Shown piece by piece: positions 45,362 through 53,527 of a stretch of 64,000 nt of DNA. This stretch comes from Stenotrophomonas sp. VV52. GTDB lineage: Bacteria > Pseudomonadota > Gammaproteobacteria > Xanthomonadales > Xanthomonadaceae. Below the pieces are notes generated by a model. That model was not told the origin of the DNA. It ran no database searches and saw nothing but the letters and a program-made list of their open reading frames with translations. Location of the stretch: contig NZ_PKQQ01000003.1 of assembly GCF_002893095.1 (NCBI RefSeq), forward strand, positions 186,001 through 250,000, in the 5' to 3' direction. Each line of letters opens with the position of its first letter. The stretch's first letter is position 1. Both the position numbers and the translations under genes were made by a program.

Positions 45362-45415
45362 GGAAACCTCGGTAGAAACGGTGCAGCCACGGGAACGGCC
45401 GCACGCAACCCCGAA

Positions 45416-45444
45416 ATCGTAGTGCGCACGGGCAGACAGCACAA
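45416..45444 (-). promoter_or_regulatory. Sigma-70-like promoter for fabV
   Basis: Minus strand: TTGTGC (45444-45439), 17-base spacer, TACGAT (45421-45416). Predicted leader about 50 bases. Confidence 0.55.
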
Positions 45445-45469
45445 CCGACGCCCCGGTACGGTGGCAACG

Positions 45470-45496
45470 AAAAAGCCGCGCAGTGCGCGGCTTTTT
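45470..45496. terminator. Bidirectional intrinsic terminator after secF
   Basis: Stem AGCCGCGC (45474-45481) with GCGCGGCT (45485-45492), three-base loop, A-run on the left and T-run on the right. Ends the minus-strand queA-tgt-yajC-secDF operon before fabV. Confidence 0.88.
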
Positions 45497-45508
45497 CCTT
45501 TTGCCGGT

Positions 45509-45565
45509 GTCCGGCCAGCGGCCGGACCTACAGCGGGGTCGTGTCCGGCCAGCGGCCGGACCTGC
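45509..45565 (-). repeat. Two tandem SMAG REPs after secF
   Basis: Units 45509-45531 (ends CTAC) and 45543-45565 (ends CTGC, decayed) are identical to the 8604 element in their stem (GTCCGGCC...GGCCGGAC) and lie in the same orientation, 11 bases apart. The second abuts the secF stop. Confidence 0.85.
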
Positions 45566-45568
45566 AAC

Positions 45569-46549
45569 TTACGGACGGCGTGCCAGGGCTTCGACGTCCT
45601 TGGCCTTCGGCAGCAGGTCCTGCTTGCTCACGCGCAGGAAGCCGATCGTCAGCATGGGCACCGCGACCAGGATCGAGGACAGCACCACGATCACCGCACC
45701 CACCATGTGGGTTTCGGCCAGGCCTTCCATCGATGCGCCGCCGTACATGTACAGCGCCAGGGCCGACAGGAAGAACATCACCGCGGTGATCACCGTACGC
45801 GACAGCGTCTGGTTGATCGAGCGGTTCAGCACTTCCAGCGGCTCCACGCGCAGGCTGCGGAAGTTTTCGCGGACGCGGTCGAACACCACGATGATGTCGT
45901 TGATCGCAAAGCCCATCACCGACAGCAGGCCGGCCAGCACGTTCAGGTCGAACTCGCGGCCCATCAGCGACACGTAGGCCAGCGTCACCAGCAGGTCGAA
46001 CAGCGCCACGATGCTCGCGGTGACCGCGAACTTCCACTCGAAGCGGAAGCCGATGTAGATCAGGAAGCCGGCCAGCATGAAGATCGTCGCGTACAGGCCG
46101 TTCATGGCCAGGTCCTTGCCGATCTGCGGACCCACGAACTCATTGCGCAGGATCGTGGCCGGGTTCTCGCTGGTGGTGATCGCCTTGAGCACCGCCGCGC
46201 CGGTGGCCTTGTCCTCTGCACTGGCTGCGCCGGTGCCGGGGGCATGCTCGCCGTGCGGGGCCAGGCGGATCAGCACGTCGGTGTTGCCACCGAAGCTCTG
46301 TACCTGGGTGCCTTCGAAGCCGTTGGCTTCCAGGCGCGAGCGGACTTCTTCCACGTCCACCTGGCGATCGAAGCGCGCTTCGATCAGGGTGCCGCCGGTG
46401 AAGTCCAGTGCGAAGGTGAAGCCCTTGATGCCGATGATGGCAACCGAGGCCAGGAACACCGCGATGGTGACTGCCATGGCGACATGGCGCCACCGCATGA
46501 AGTCGATCGTGGTGTCGTTCGGGAGGATGTGCAGCGGAAACAGTTTCAT
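45569..46549 (-). CDS. secF: Protein translocase subunit SecF
   Basis: 326 residues, six transmembrane helices with a periplasmic loop after TM1. The FALDFTGGTLIEARF segment and the C-terminal block VMGFAINDIIVVFDRVRENFR are SecF hallmarks. With SecD and YajC it uses the proton-motive force to help SecYEG release exported proteins. Starts 16 bases after secD. Confidence 0.97.
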   Translation of the reverse strand: MKLFPLHILPNDTTIDFMRWRHVAMAVTIAVFLASVAIIGIKGFTFALDFTGGTLIEARFDRQVDVEEVRSRLEANGFEGTQVQSFGGNTDVLIRLAPHGEHAPGTGAASAEDKATGAAVLKAITTSENPATILRNEFVGPQIGKDLAMNGLYATIFMLAGFLIYIGFRFEWKFAVTASIVALFDLLVTLAYVSLMGREFDLNVLAGLLSVMGFAINDIIVVFDRVRENFRSLRVEPLEVLNRSINQTLSRTVITAVMFFLSALALYMYGGASMEGLAETHMVGAVIVVLSSILVAVPMLTIGFLRVSKQDLLPKAKDVEALARRP

Positions 46550-46565
46550 TGTGCGAGTCGTCCCG

Positions 46566-48422
46566 TCAGATGGCCACGTTCTGGAGCTTCTTGCGACGAC
46601 CGTAGATCAGCGTCGCCAGGGCGCGCGACACGGTGATCGCAGTGAACATCGAGGCGAAAATACCGATGATCATGGTCAGGGCGAAGCCCTTCAGCGGACC
46701 GGTACCGAACGCGAACAGGGCCACGCCCACGATCAGGCCGGTCAGGTTGGCGTCCAGGATGGTGCCACTGGCGCGCTCATAACCGGTCACGATCGCGGTC
46801 TTGCCCGGCACGCCGGCACGCAGCTCTTCACGGATACGCTCGTTGATCAGCACGTTGGCGTCGACCGACAGGCCCACCGACAACGCCAGGCCGGCGAAGC
46901 CCGGCAGGGTCATGGTGGCGCCGAACAGCGACATCACCGCAACCACGATCAGCAGGTTGAACAGCATCGCCGCCGAGGTGATCAGGCCGAACATGCGGTA
47001 GTACACGGTGAAGAACACCAGGGTGAACATGAAGGCGTAGATCACCGCGGTGATGCCGCGCTCGACGTTCTCGGCACCCAGGCTGGGGCCGACCACGCGC
47101 TCTTCCACGAAGTCCATCGGCGCGGCCAGCGAGCCCGACTTCAGCAGCTTGGCCAGTTCTTCGGATTCCTTCTTCTCCAGACCGGTGGTCTGGAAGTTCT
47201 TGCCGAACACGCCGTTGATGTTGGCCACCGAGATCACTTCCTCGTTGACCCGGAAGCTGCGCACTTCCTTGCCGTCGACCGTGGTCACGGTCGGCACGCG
47301 TTCGGTGTACACCACCGCCATCGGCTTGCCGACATTGGCGCTGGTGAAGTCGAACATGCGCTGGCCGCCGACGCTGTTGAGCGTCACGCTGACCGACGGG
47401 GTGCCGGTGGTGGCGTCGTTGACCGCCTGGGCAGCGACCATCTGGTCGCCGGTGACGATCACGCGCTTGTTCAGCAGGATCGGGGCACCCGTGTCACGGC
47501 GCGTGTAGACCTTGGCCTCCGGCGGAATGCGGCCGGTGTCGATGGCGTCCTGCGCGTTGCCGTCGACCACCGCACGGTATTCCAGGGTGGCGGTCGCACC
47601 GATCATGCGCTTGGCTTCGGCGGTGTCCTGCACGCCCGGGAGCTGCACGACCACGCGGTCGGCGCCCTGGCGCTGGATGATCGGCTCGGCCACGCCCAGC
47701 TGGTTGACGCGGTTGCGCAGGGTGTTGATGTTCTGCTCGATCGCACCGTTGGTGATCTGGCTCAGCTCGGTTTCCGGCACGGTCACGGTGATGCGCTTGC
47801 CCACCACGTCGTAGCCCAGGGTCGGCTGCGCCTTGGCCAGCGCCACGCGGGCGCGGTCCACGGCCGCGTCATCGGTGGACGGGCTCAGCGTGGCGACGAT
47901 GGAGTTGTCCGGGCGACGCTCGACCGACTGGAACGGTACGCGCGACTCGCGCAGCGTGCCGCGCACGTCTTCGGCGTAGGCGTCCATGCGCTTGTCGATG
48001 GCCGCCTTCTGGTCGACCTGCAGCACGAAGTGCACGCCACCCTGCAGGTCCAGGCCCAGCACCATCGGGCGACCGCCCAGGCGCTGCAGCCAGTCCGGCA
48101 CGGTCGAGGCCAGGTTCAGCGCCACCGTGTAGTTCTCACCCACGCTGTCGCGCAGCCGGGCGCTGGCCGCAGCCTGCGTCTGCAGGTCCGGCAGGCGCAC
48201 GATCAGGCTCTCGCCTTCCTTGTCCGCACCGATGTTGGCGATGCCGGCGGCCTTCAGGTCGGCCAGCACGCGCTCGCGAAGGGCCTCGTCGACCTGCCCG
48301 CCCCGGTTGGCGGTGATCTGGACGGCGGGGTCCTTCTGGTAGATGTTGGGCAGAGCGTACAGCGCGCTGAGCGCCAGTACGATCAGGATGACGACGTATT
48401 TCCAGCGTGGAAATTCAAGCAT
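46566..48422 (-). CDS. secD: Protein translocase subunit SecD
   Basis: 618 residues from ATG 48422 (MLEFPRWKYVVILIVL). The first TM is followed by a large periplasmic domain P1 (about 30-440) and five further TMs with the conserved LGLDLQGGVHFVLQVD and SVDANVLINERIREEL motifs. RND superfamily relative, partner of SecF and YajC. An upstream ATG eight codons earlier (48446) is possible but less likely. Confidence 0.97.
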   Translation of the reverse strand: MLEFPRWKYVVILIVLALSALYALPNIYQKDPAVQITANRGGQVDEALRERVLADLKAAGIANIGADKEGESLIVRLPDLQTQAAASARLRDSVGENYTVALNLASTVPDWLQRLGGRPMVLGLDLQGGVHFVLQVDQKAAIDKRMDAYAEDVRGTLRESRVPFQSVERRPDNSIVATLSPSTDDAAVDRARVALAKAQPTLGYDVVGKRITVTVPETELSQITNGAIEQNINTLRNRVNQLGVAEPIIQRQGADRVVVQLPGVQDTAEAKRMIGATATLEYRAVVDGNAQDAIDTGRIPPEAKVYTRRDTGAPILLNKRVIVTGDQMVAAQAVNDATTGTPSVSVTLNSVGGQRMFDFTSANVGKPMAVVYTERVPTVTTVDGKEVRSFRVNEEVISVANINGVFGKNFQTTGLEKKESEELAKLLKSGSLAAPMDFVEERVVGPSLGAENVERGITAVIYAFMFTLVFFTVYYRMFGLITSAAMLFNLLIVVAVMSLFGATMTLPGFAGLALSVGLSVDANVLINERIREELRAGVPGKTAIVTGYERASGTILDANLTGLIVGVALFAFGTGPLKGFALTMIIGIFASMFTAITVSRALATLIYGRRKKLQNVAI

Positions 48423-48483
48423 TGCCAGGTTCCTGCGCGGCGCCATTCCCGGCGCCGCGGTTGTGCTTCGGAAAGGAGATGAC

Positions 48484-48828
48484 TCAGTTGGCCGACTTCA
48501 GCGTGCCGGTCGGCAGCACGTTGCCCACGGCGCCCTTCTGCACGCGGATGTTGACGTTGTCGGCCACTTCGATGGTGACGAAGTTGTCGCCGATGCCCTT
48601 GACGGTGCCGGCGATGCCGCCGTTGGTCAGGACTTCGTCGCCGATCTTGATCTTTTCCAGCATCGCCTTGTGTTCCTTCTGGCGCTTCATCTGCGGGCGG
48701 ATCATCAGGAAGTACATGATCGCGATCAGGATGATCGGGAACAGCAGCGTGGTCAGGCCCATGCCCTGCGGCTGGCCACCGGCGGCTTGGGCGTGGGCGG
48801 CGGGAATCAGGAAGGCGATCAGGTTCAT
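48484..48828 (-). CDS. yajC: Preprotein translocase subunit YajC
   Basis: 114 residues. One transmembrane helix (about residues 24-43, LTTLLFPIILIAIMYFLMI) preceded by an Ala/Gly-rich periplasmic N-terminus. A cytoplasmic domain follows (MIRPQMKRQKEHKAML, GDEVLTNGGIAGTVKGI). Accessory subunit of SecDF; next to secD as usual. Confidence 0.96.
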   Translation of the reverse strand: MNLIAFLIPAAHAQAAGGQPQGMGLTTLLFPIILIAIMYFLMIRPQMKRQKEHKAMLEKIKIGDEVLTNGGIAGTVKGIGDNFVTIEVADNVNIRVQKGAVGNVLPTGTLKSAN

Positions 48829-48926
48829 GGTGTGTCCTTGGGTTGGGAGGCGCCCTTCCCCACATGGGGTCGGGTGTCGCCGCGAAACAGGGGTCAGCCG
48901 CGAAGTATGCCACGGCCCCGGGCGGG

Positions 48927-50057
48927 TTACAGCGGCGGCGTGGCCATGCCCCGGGCCGCATAGAAGGACTCGCGGAAGGCCCCGAAGGTTCCCGTCGCGA
49001 TGGCCGCGCGCATGTCGGCCATCAGCTTCTCGTAATAGAAGAGGTTGTGGAGGGTGCCCAGCATCGGCGCCAGCATCTCGTTGCAGCGGTCCAGGTGGCG
49101 CAGGTAGGACCGGGTATAGCCGCTGGTGCAGGCATGGCAGCCGCAGCCCGGCTCGATGGTGTCCATGTCCCGCTCATAGCGGGCATTGCGGATCCGCACC
49201 GTGCCGGTGGAGGTGAAATAGTGGCCGTTGCGGGCGTTGCGGGTCGGCATCACGCAGTCGAACATGTCAACGCCGCGGGCGACCCCTTCGACCAGGTCTT
49301 CCGGCCGGCCCACGCCCATCAGGTAGCGCGGACGGTCGGCCGGCAGGATCGGGTGCATGTGGTCGAGCATGGCGTTGCGCTCGTGCTCCGGCTCGCCCAC
49401 CGCCAGGCCACCGATGGCGTAGCCGTCGAAGCCGATCTGCTGCAGGCCCTCGGCCGAACGGGTGCGCAGGTCGTGGTGGACCCCGCCCTGGACGATGCCA
49501 AACAGCGCCGCGTCGTTGCCCAGTTCGTCGTGCGCGTTGCGGCTGCGCTGGGCCCAGCGCAGGCTGAGCTCCATCGAGGTGCGCGCCACCGGCTCGGTGG
49601 CCGGGTACGGGGTGCACTCGTCGAAGATCATGACCACGTCCGAATCGAGCACCTTCTGGATCTTCATGCTCTCTTCGGGGCCCAGGAACACCCGGGCGCC
49701 GTCGGTCGGCGAGGCGAAGGTCACGCCCTGCTCGGTGATCTTGCGGCGATGGGCCAGCGAAAACACCTGGAAACCGCCGGAATCGGTCAGGATCGGCCCG
49801 TTCCAGCGCGCGAAGCCGTGCAGGCCGCCGTGATCGGCGATCACGTCCAGGCCCGGGCGCAGGTACAGATGGAAGGTGTTGCCCAAGATGATCTCGGCGC
49901 CCAGCGCGCGGATCTGCTCCGGCAGGATGCCCTTGACCGAGCCATAGGTGCCCACCGGCATGAACGCCGGGGTTTCCACCGTCCCGCGCGGGAAGGTCAG
50001 GCGGCCGCGGCGGGCACGCCCGTCGGTGGTCTGGAGCTGGAACTGGAGTCGGGACAT
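48927..50057 (-). CDS. tgt: Queuine tRNA-ribosyltransferase
   Basis: 376 residues from ATG 50057 ([18 protein letters not shown]). Exchanges G34 for preQ1 in GUN-anticodon tRNAs. The nucleophile segment [12 protein letters not shown] and the zinc ligands CGCHAC...H near the C-terminus are intact. Follows queA, the next enzyme of the same pathway. Confidence 0.97.
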   Translation of the reverse strand: MSRLQFQLQTTDGRARRGRLTFPRGTVETPAFMPVGTYGSVKGILPEQIRALGAEIILGNTFHLYLRPGLDVIADHGGLHGFARWNGPILTDSGGFQVFSLAHRRKITEQGVTFASPTDGARVFLGPEESMKIQKVLDSDVVMIFDECTPYPATEPVARTSMELSLRWAQRSRNAHDELGNDAALFGIVQGGVHHDLRTRSAEGLQQIGFDGYAIGGLAVGEPEHERNAMLDHMHPILPADRPRYLMGVGRPEDLVEGVARGVDMFDCVMPTRNARNGHYFTSTGTVRIRNARYERDMDTIEPGCGCHACTSGYTRSYLRHLDRCNEMLAPMLGTLHNLFYYEKLMADMRAAIATGTFGAFRESFYAARGMATPPL

Positions 50058-50114
50058 CGGGCGGAATCGGGGCAAATAATCCTCGATTATCGCCTAAAAC
50101 CGCCGCGCCCGCTT

Positions 50115-51146
50115 TCAATCCCCCTGCGGGAACAACAACATGGCGTCGCCATAGCTGAAGAACCGGTACTTTTCCGCGATCGCCGCGCGGTAGGCCTCGA
50201 ACACCCGCTCCTGCCCGGCGAAGGCCGAAATCATCATCAGCAGCGTGCTTTCGGGCAGGTGGAAGTTGGTGACCATGGCGTCCACGCTGCGGATCCGGTA
50301 GCCGGGCGTGATGAAGATCTGGGTTTCGCCGGCATACGGCAGCAGTTCGCCGTCGCGCATCGCGCTTTCCAGCGCGCGCACCACCGTGGTGCCCACGCCG
50401 ATCACCCGGCCGCCGGCCGCACGGGTCTGGCGGACCTGCTGGACCAGCTCGGCGCCGACGTTGAGCCACTCGCGGTGCATGACGTGGTCCTTCAGGTCAT
50501 CGGCACGCACCGGCTGGAAGGTGCCCGCGCCGACGTGCAGGGTGACGTGGCCGAAGCCAATGCCCTTTTCCTTCAGGGCCGCGAGCAGGGCTTCGTCGAA
50601 GTGCAGCCCGGCGGTCGGCGCGGCCACCGCACCCACTTCGCGGGCGAACACGGTCTGGTAGCGCTCGCGGTCATCCAGCCCCGGCTCGCGCTGGATGTAC
50701 GGCGGCAGCGGCAGGCGGCCGGCGTGCAGCAGCCACTGCTCCAGCGACTCGGGCACATGGAACTGCAGCACGTAGAACTCGCCGTCGCGACCCAGCACCT
50801 CCGCTTCGCCGCCGGCGTCCAGCGCGATCCGGCTGCCCGGCTTGGGCGATTTGCTGGCCCCGACCTGGGCCCGCGCCTGCTGCCCGCCGAGCAGGCGCTC
50901 GATCAGGATCTCGACCCGGCCGCCGCTGGCCTTCTGCCCGAACAGGCGCGCCGGAATGACCCGGGTGTCGTTGAACACCAGCAGGTCGCCGGGCTGCAGC
51001 AGGTCAGGCAGGTCGCGCACCTGGCGATGGTCGAAGGCTGCAGGGGCCGGCGGCACCACCATCAGGCGGCTGGCCGAGCGCTCGGCGAGCGGGGCCTGGG
51101 CGATCAGTTCGGCGGGCAGGTCGTAATGGAAATCGGACTTCTTCAA
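50115..51146 (-). CDS. queA: S-adenosylmethionine:tRNA ribosyltransferase-isomerase
   Basis: 343 residues from a TTG at 51146 (LKKSDFHYDLPAELIAQ). It makes epoxyqueuosine on tRNA; motifs DLLVFNDTRVIPARL, GAVAAPTAGLHFDE and HLPESTLLMMISAF are typical. I prefer TTG because it lines up with the E. coli QueA N-terminus and because a -10-like TACAAT (51186-51181) covers the alternative ATG at 51182, leaving it untranscribed from that promoter. ATG 51182 (355 residues) remains possible. First gene of the queA-tgt-yajC-secDF operon. Confidence 0.92.
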   Translation of the reverse strand: MKKSDFHYDLPAELIAQAPLAERSASRLMVVPPAPAAFDHRQVRDLPDLLQPGDLLVFNDTRVIPARLFGQKASGGRVEILIERLLGGQQARAQVGASKSPKPGSRIALDAGGEAEVLGRDGEFYVLQFHVPESLEQWLLHAGRLPLPPYIQREPGLDDRERYQTVFAREVGAVAAPTAGLHFDEALLAALKEKGIGFGHVTLHVGAGTFQPVRADDLKDHVMHREWLNVGAELVQQVRQTRAAGGRVIGVGTTVVRALESAMRDGELLPYAGETQIFITPGYRIRSVDAMVTNFHLPESTLLMMISAFAGQERVFEAYRAAIAEKYRFFSYGDAMLLFPQGD

Positions 51147-51393
51147 GGGAGCGCACGGCAACGTGTAGGCAATGTCGCGCATTGTACGACTGGCTCCCGG
51201 TGGCAACGAGCGCGGCGGCGAACGTCGCGCAAAATGCTGCTATGCAACAGTTTTTGCCGGGGTTATCGCGCGAAAAAGCGCGTGCTAGCATCGAACCGGA
51301 AGTCTGATGCACGAGCCGCATTCCCCCAAGCGCGCGCCCCGGTCGCGCGTTTTGCATTTGCGCCGTGCCGCCAATCGTTTCAGGAGATCTGCA

Positions 51394-52890
51394 ATGAGCT
51401 TCATCGAACGCCTCGCCCCCCTCCGCGCCCAGCCCGGCACCCGCCTCACCGCCGGCCTGGATGACGCCACCCTCGACCGCCTGGCCGCCGGCCACCCGCA
51501 GCTGCTGGCTGCCGTGGACGCCGCTGCGGCCGAATTCGAGCGGGTCCGCGACGACCTGGCCGAGCTGCTGGCGCTGGACGAACGCGCCCAGATCGATGCC
51601 ATGCAGGACGGCTTCGTCAATTTCTATGCCGACGACGCAGTCACCCCCTACGTTGCCCTCGCCGCCCGTGGCCCCTGGGTGGTCACCCTCAAGGGTGCGG
51701 TGCTGTACGACGCCGGCGGCTACGGCATGCTCGGCTTCGGTCACACCCCGCAGGCGGTGCTGGACGCGATGGCCGCCCCGCAGGTGATGGCCAACGTGAT
51801 GACCCCGAACCTGTCCCAGCACCGCTTCATCCAGGCGCTTCGCCGCGAGATCGGCCACCGCCGCGGCGGCTGCCCGTATGCACGGTTCATGTGCCTGAAT
51901 TCCGGTTCCGAGGCGGTCGGCCTGGCCGCGCGCATCGCCGACGTGAACGCCAAGCTGCAGACCGATCCGGGCGCCCGCCATGCCGGTGCGAAGATCAAGC
52001 GCGTGGTGGTCAAGGGCAGCTTCCACGGTCGCACCGACCGTCCGGGCCTGTACTCCGATTCCAGCCGCAGGACCTACATGCAGCACCTGGCTAGCTACCG
52101 TGGCGAGGACAGCGTGATCGCCATCGCGCCGTACGACGAAGACGCGCTGAAGCGGGTATTTGCCGAGGCCGAACAGAACCACTGGTTCATCGAAGCGGTG
52201 TTCCTGGAGCCGGTGATGGGCGAAGGCGACCCGGGCCGCTCGGTGCCGCCGTCGTTCTACGCACTGGCCCGCGAGCTCACCCGCCAGCACGGCAGCCTGC
52301 TGCTGCTGGACTCGATCCAGGCCGGCCTGCGCGCGCATGGCGTGCTCTCGATCGTGGACTACCCCGGCTTCGAAGGGCTGGAGGTGCCGGACATGGAGAC
52401 CTACTCCAAGGCGCTGAACGCCGCGCAGTTCCCGCTGTCGGTGCTGGCCGTGACCGAGCATGCCGCGCAGCTGTACCGCAAGGGCATCTACGGCAACACC
52501 ATGACCTCCAACCCGCGTGCGCTGGACGTGGCCTGCGCCACCCTGGGCCTGCTTACCCCGGAGGTGCGCGAGAACATCCGCCAGCGCGGCGATGAAGCGG
52601 TGCGCAAGCTGGAACAGCTGCGCAGCGAGCTGGGCGGGCTGATCACCAAGGTCCAGGGCACCGGCCTGCTGTTCTCCTGCGAACTGGCCCCGCAGTTCAA
52701 GTGCTACGGCGCCAATTCCACCGAAGAGTGGCTGCGCAACCATGGCATCAACGTCATCCATGGCGGTGAGAACTCGCTGCGCTTCACCCCGCATTTCGGC
52801 ATGGACAGCGAGGAGCTGGACCTGCTCGTGAACCTGGTGGGTCGCGCCCTGAAGGAAGGCCCGCGCCGGGAACAATCGCAGGCGGCGTAA
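51394..52890 (+). CDS. Class III PLP-dependent aminotransferase, atypical
   Basis: 498 residues from ATG 51394 behind a good AGGAGA site; the open frame extends 29 codons upstream without similarity. Class III fold with the PLP lysine in TYSKALNAAQFPLS and the phosphate-cradle segment NSGSEAVGLAARIA. Where most class III enzymes have DEVQxGxGRTG, this one has DSIQAGLRAHG, so the acidic pair and the 'GRTG' turn are changed. The N-terminal ~90 residues (before GAVLYDAGGYGMLGFGH) are long for the class. Substrate unknown. Confidence 0.82.
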   Translation: MSFIERLAPLRAQPGTRLTAGLDDATLDRLAAGHPQLLAAVDAAAAEFERVRDDLAELLALDERAQIDAMQDGFVNFYADDAVTPYVALAARGPWVVTLKGAVLYDAGGYGMLGFGHTPQAVLDAMAAPQVMANVMTPNLSQHRFIQALRREIGHRRGGCPYARFMCLNSGSEAVGLAARIADVNAKLQTDPGARHAGAKIKRVVVKGSFHGRTDRPGLYSDSSRRTYMQHLASYRGEDSVIAIAPYDEDALKRVFAEAEQNHWFIEAVFLEPVMGEGDPGRSVPPSFYALARELTRQHGSLLLLDSIQAGLRAHGVLSIVDYPGFEGLEVPDMETYSKALNAAQFPLSVLAVTEHAAQLYRKGIYGNTMTSNPRALDVACATLGLLTPEVRENIRQRGDEAVRKLEQLRSELGGLITKVQGTGLLFSCELAPQFKCYGANSTEEWLRNHGINVIHGGENSLRFTPHFGMDSEELDLLVNLVGRALKEGPRREQSQAA

Positions 52891-52933
52891 ACCCCACCAT
52901 GCGATAATGGGTGGTTTCCAGCGGGAACCACCC

Positions 52934-53527
52934 ATGAAGTCCATCTGCGTCTACTGCGGCTCCAACGCCGGCAGCAAGCCCATCTACACCGAACGCGCGA
53001 TCGCGCTGGGCGACCGCATCGCCCGCGACGGCCTGCGCCTGGTCTATGGCGGCGGCAATGTCGGCCTGATGGGCACGGTGGCCAATGCGGTGCTGGCCGG
53101 CGGCGGCGAAGTGACCGGGGTCATCCCGCAGCAGCTGGCCGACTGGGAAGTGGCCCATCGCGGCCTGACCGAACTGGAAATCGTCGGCTCGATGCACGAA
53201 CGCAAGTCGCGCATGTTCGACCTGTCCGACGCGTTCGTGGCCCTGCCCGGCGGGTTCGGCACCATGGAAGAGATCTTCGAGATGCTCACCTGGCGCCAGC
53301 TTGGGATCGGCAACAAGCCGTGCGCCTTCCTCGATGTGGACGGCTTCTACGCGCCCCTGATCGGCATGATCGACCGCATGGTCGAAGAGCGCTTCCTGCA
53401 CCCGGACCAGCGCGCCGACCTGTGGTACGGCTCGGACATCGACGCGATGCTGGAATGGATGCGCGCGTATGAGCCGGCGCAGGCATCGAAGTGGATCGAC
53501 GAGAAGCGGCGTACGGCGTTGCGTTGA
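52934..53527 (+). CDS. LOG family protein (TIGR00730), nucleotide phosphoribohydrolase-like
   Basis: 197 residues from ATG 52934 (MKSICVYCGSNAG). Rossmann-like fold with VYGGGNVGLMG near residue 39 and the catalytic PGGFGTMEE motif. Relatives release cytokinin bases from nucleoside 5'-monophosphates or hydrolyse AMP-type nucleotides; the true substrate here is unclear. A 13-base hairpin covers the start codon (see findings), with GATAAT 25 bases upstream. Confidence 0.92.
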   Translation: MKSICVYCGSNAGSKPIYTERAIALGDRIARDGLRLVYGGGNVGLMGTVANAVLAGGGEVTGVIPQQLADWEVAHRGLTELEIVGSMHERKSRMFDLSDAFVALPGGFGTMEEIFEMLTWRQLGIGNKPCAFLDVDGFYAPLIGMIDRMVEERFLHPDQRADLWYGSDIDAMLEWMRAYEPAQASKWIDEKRRTALR

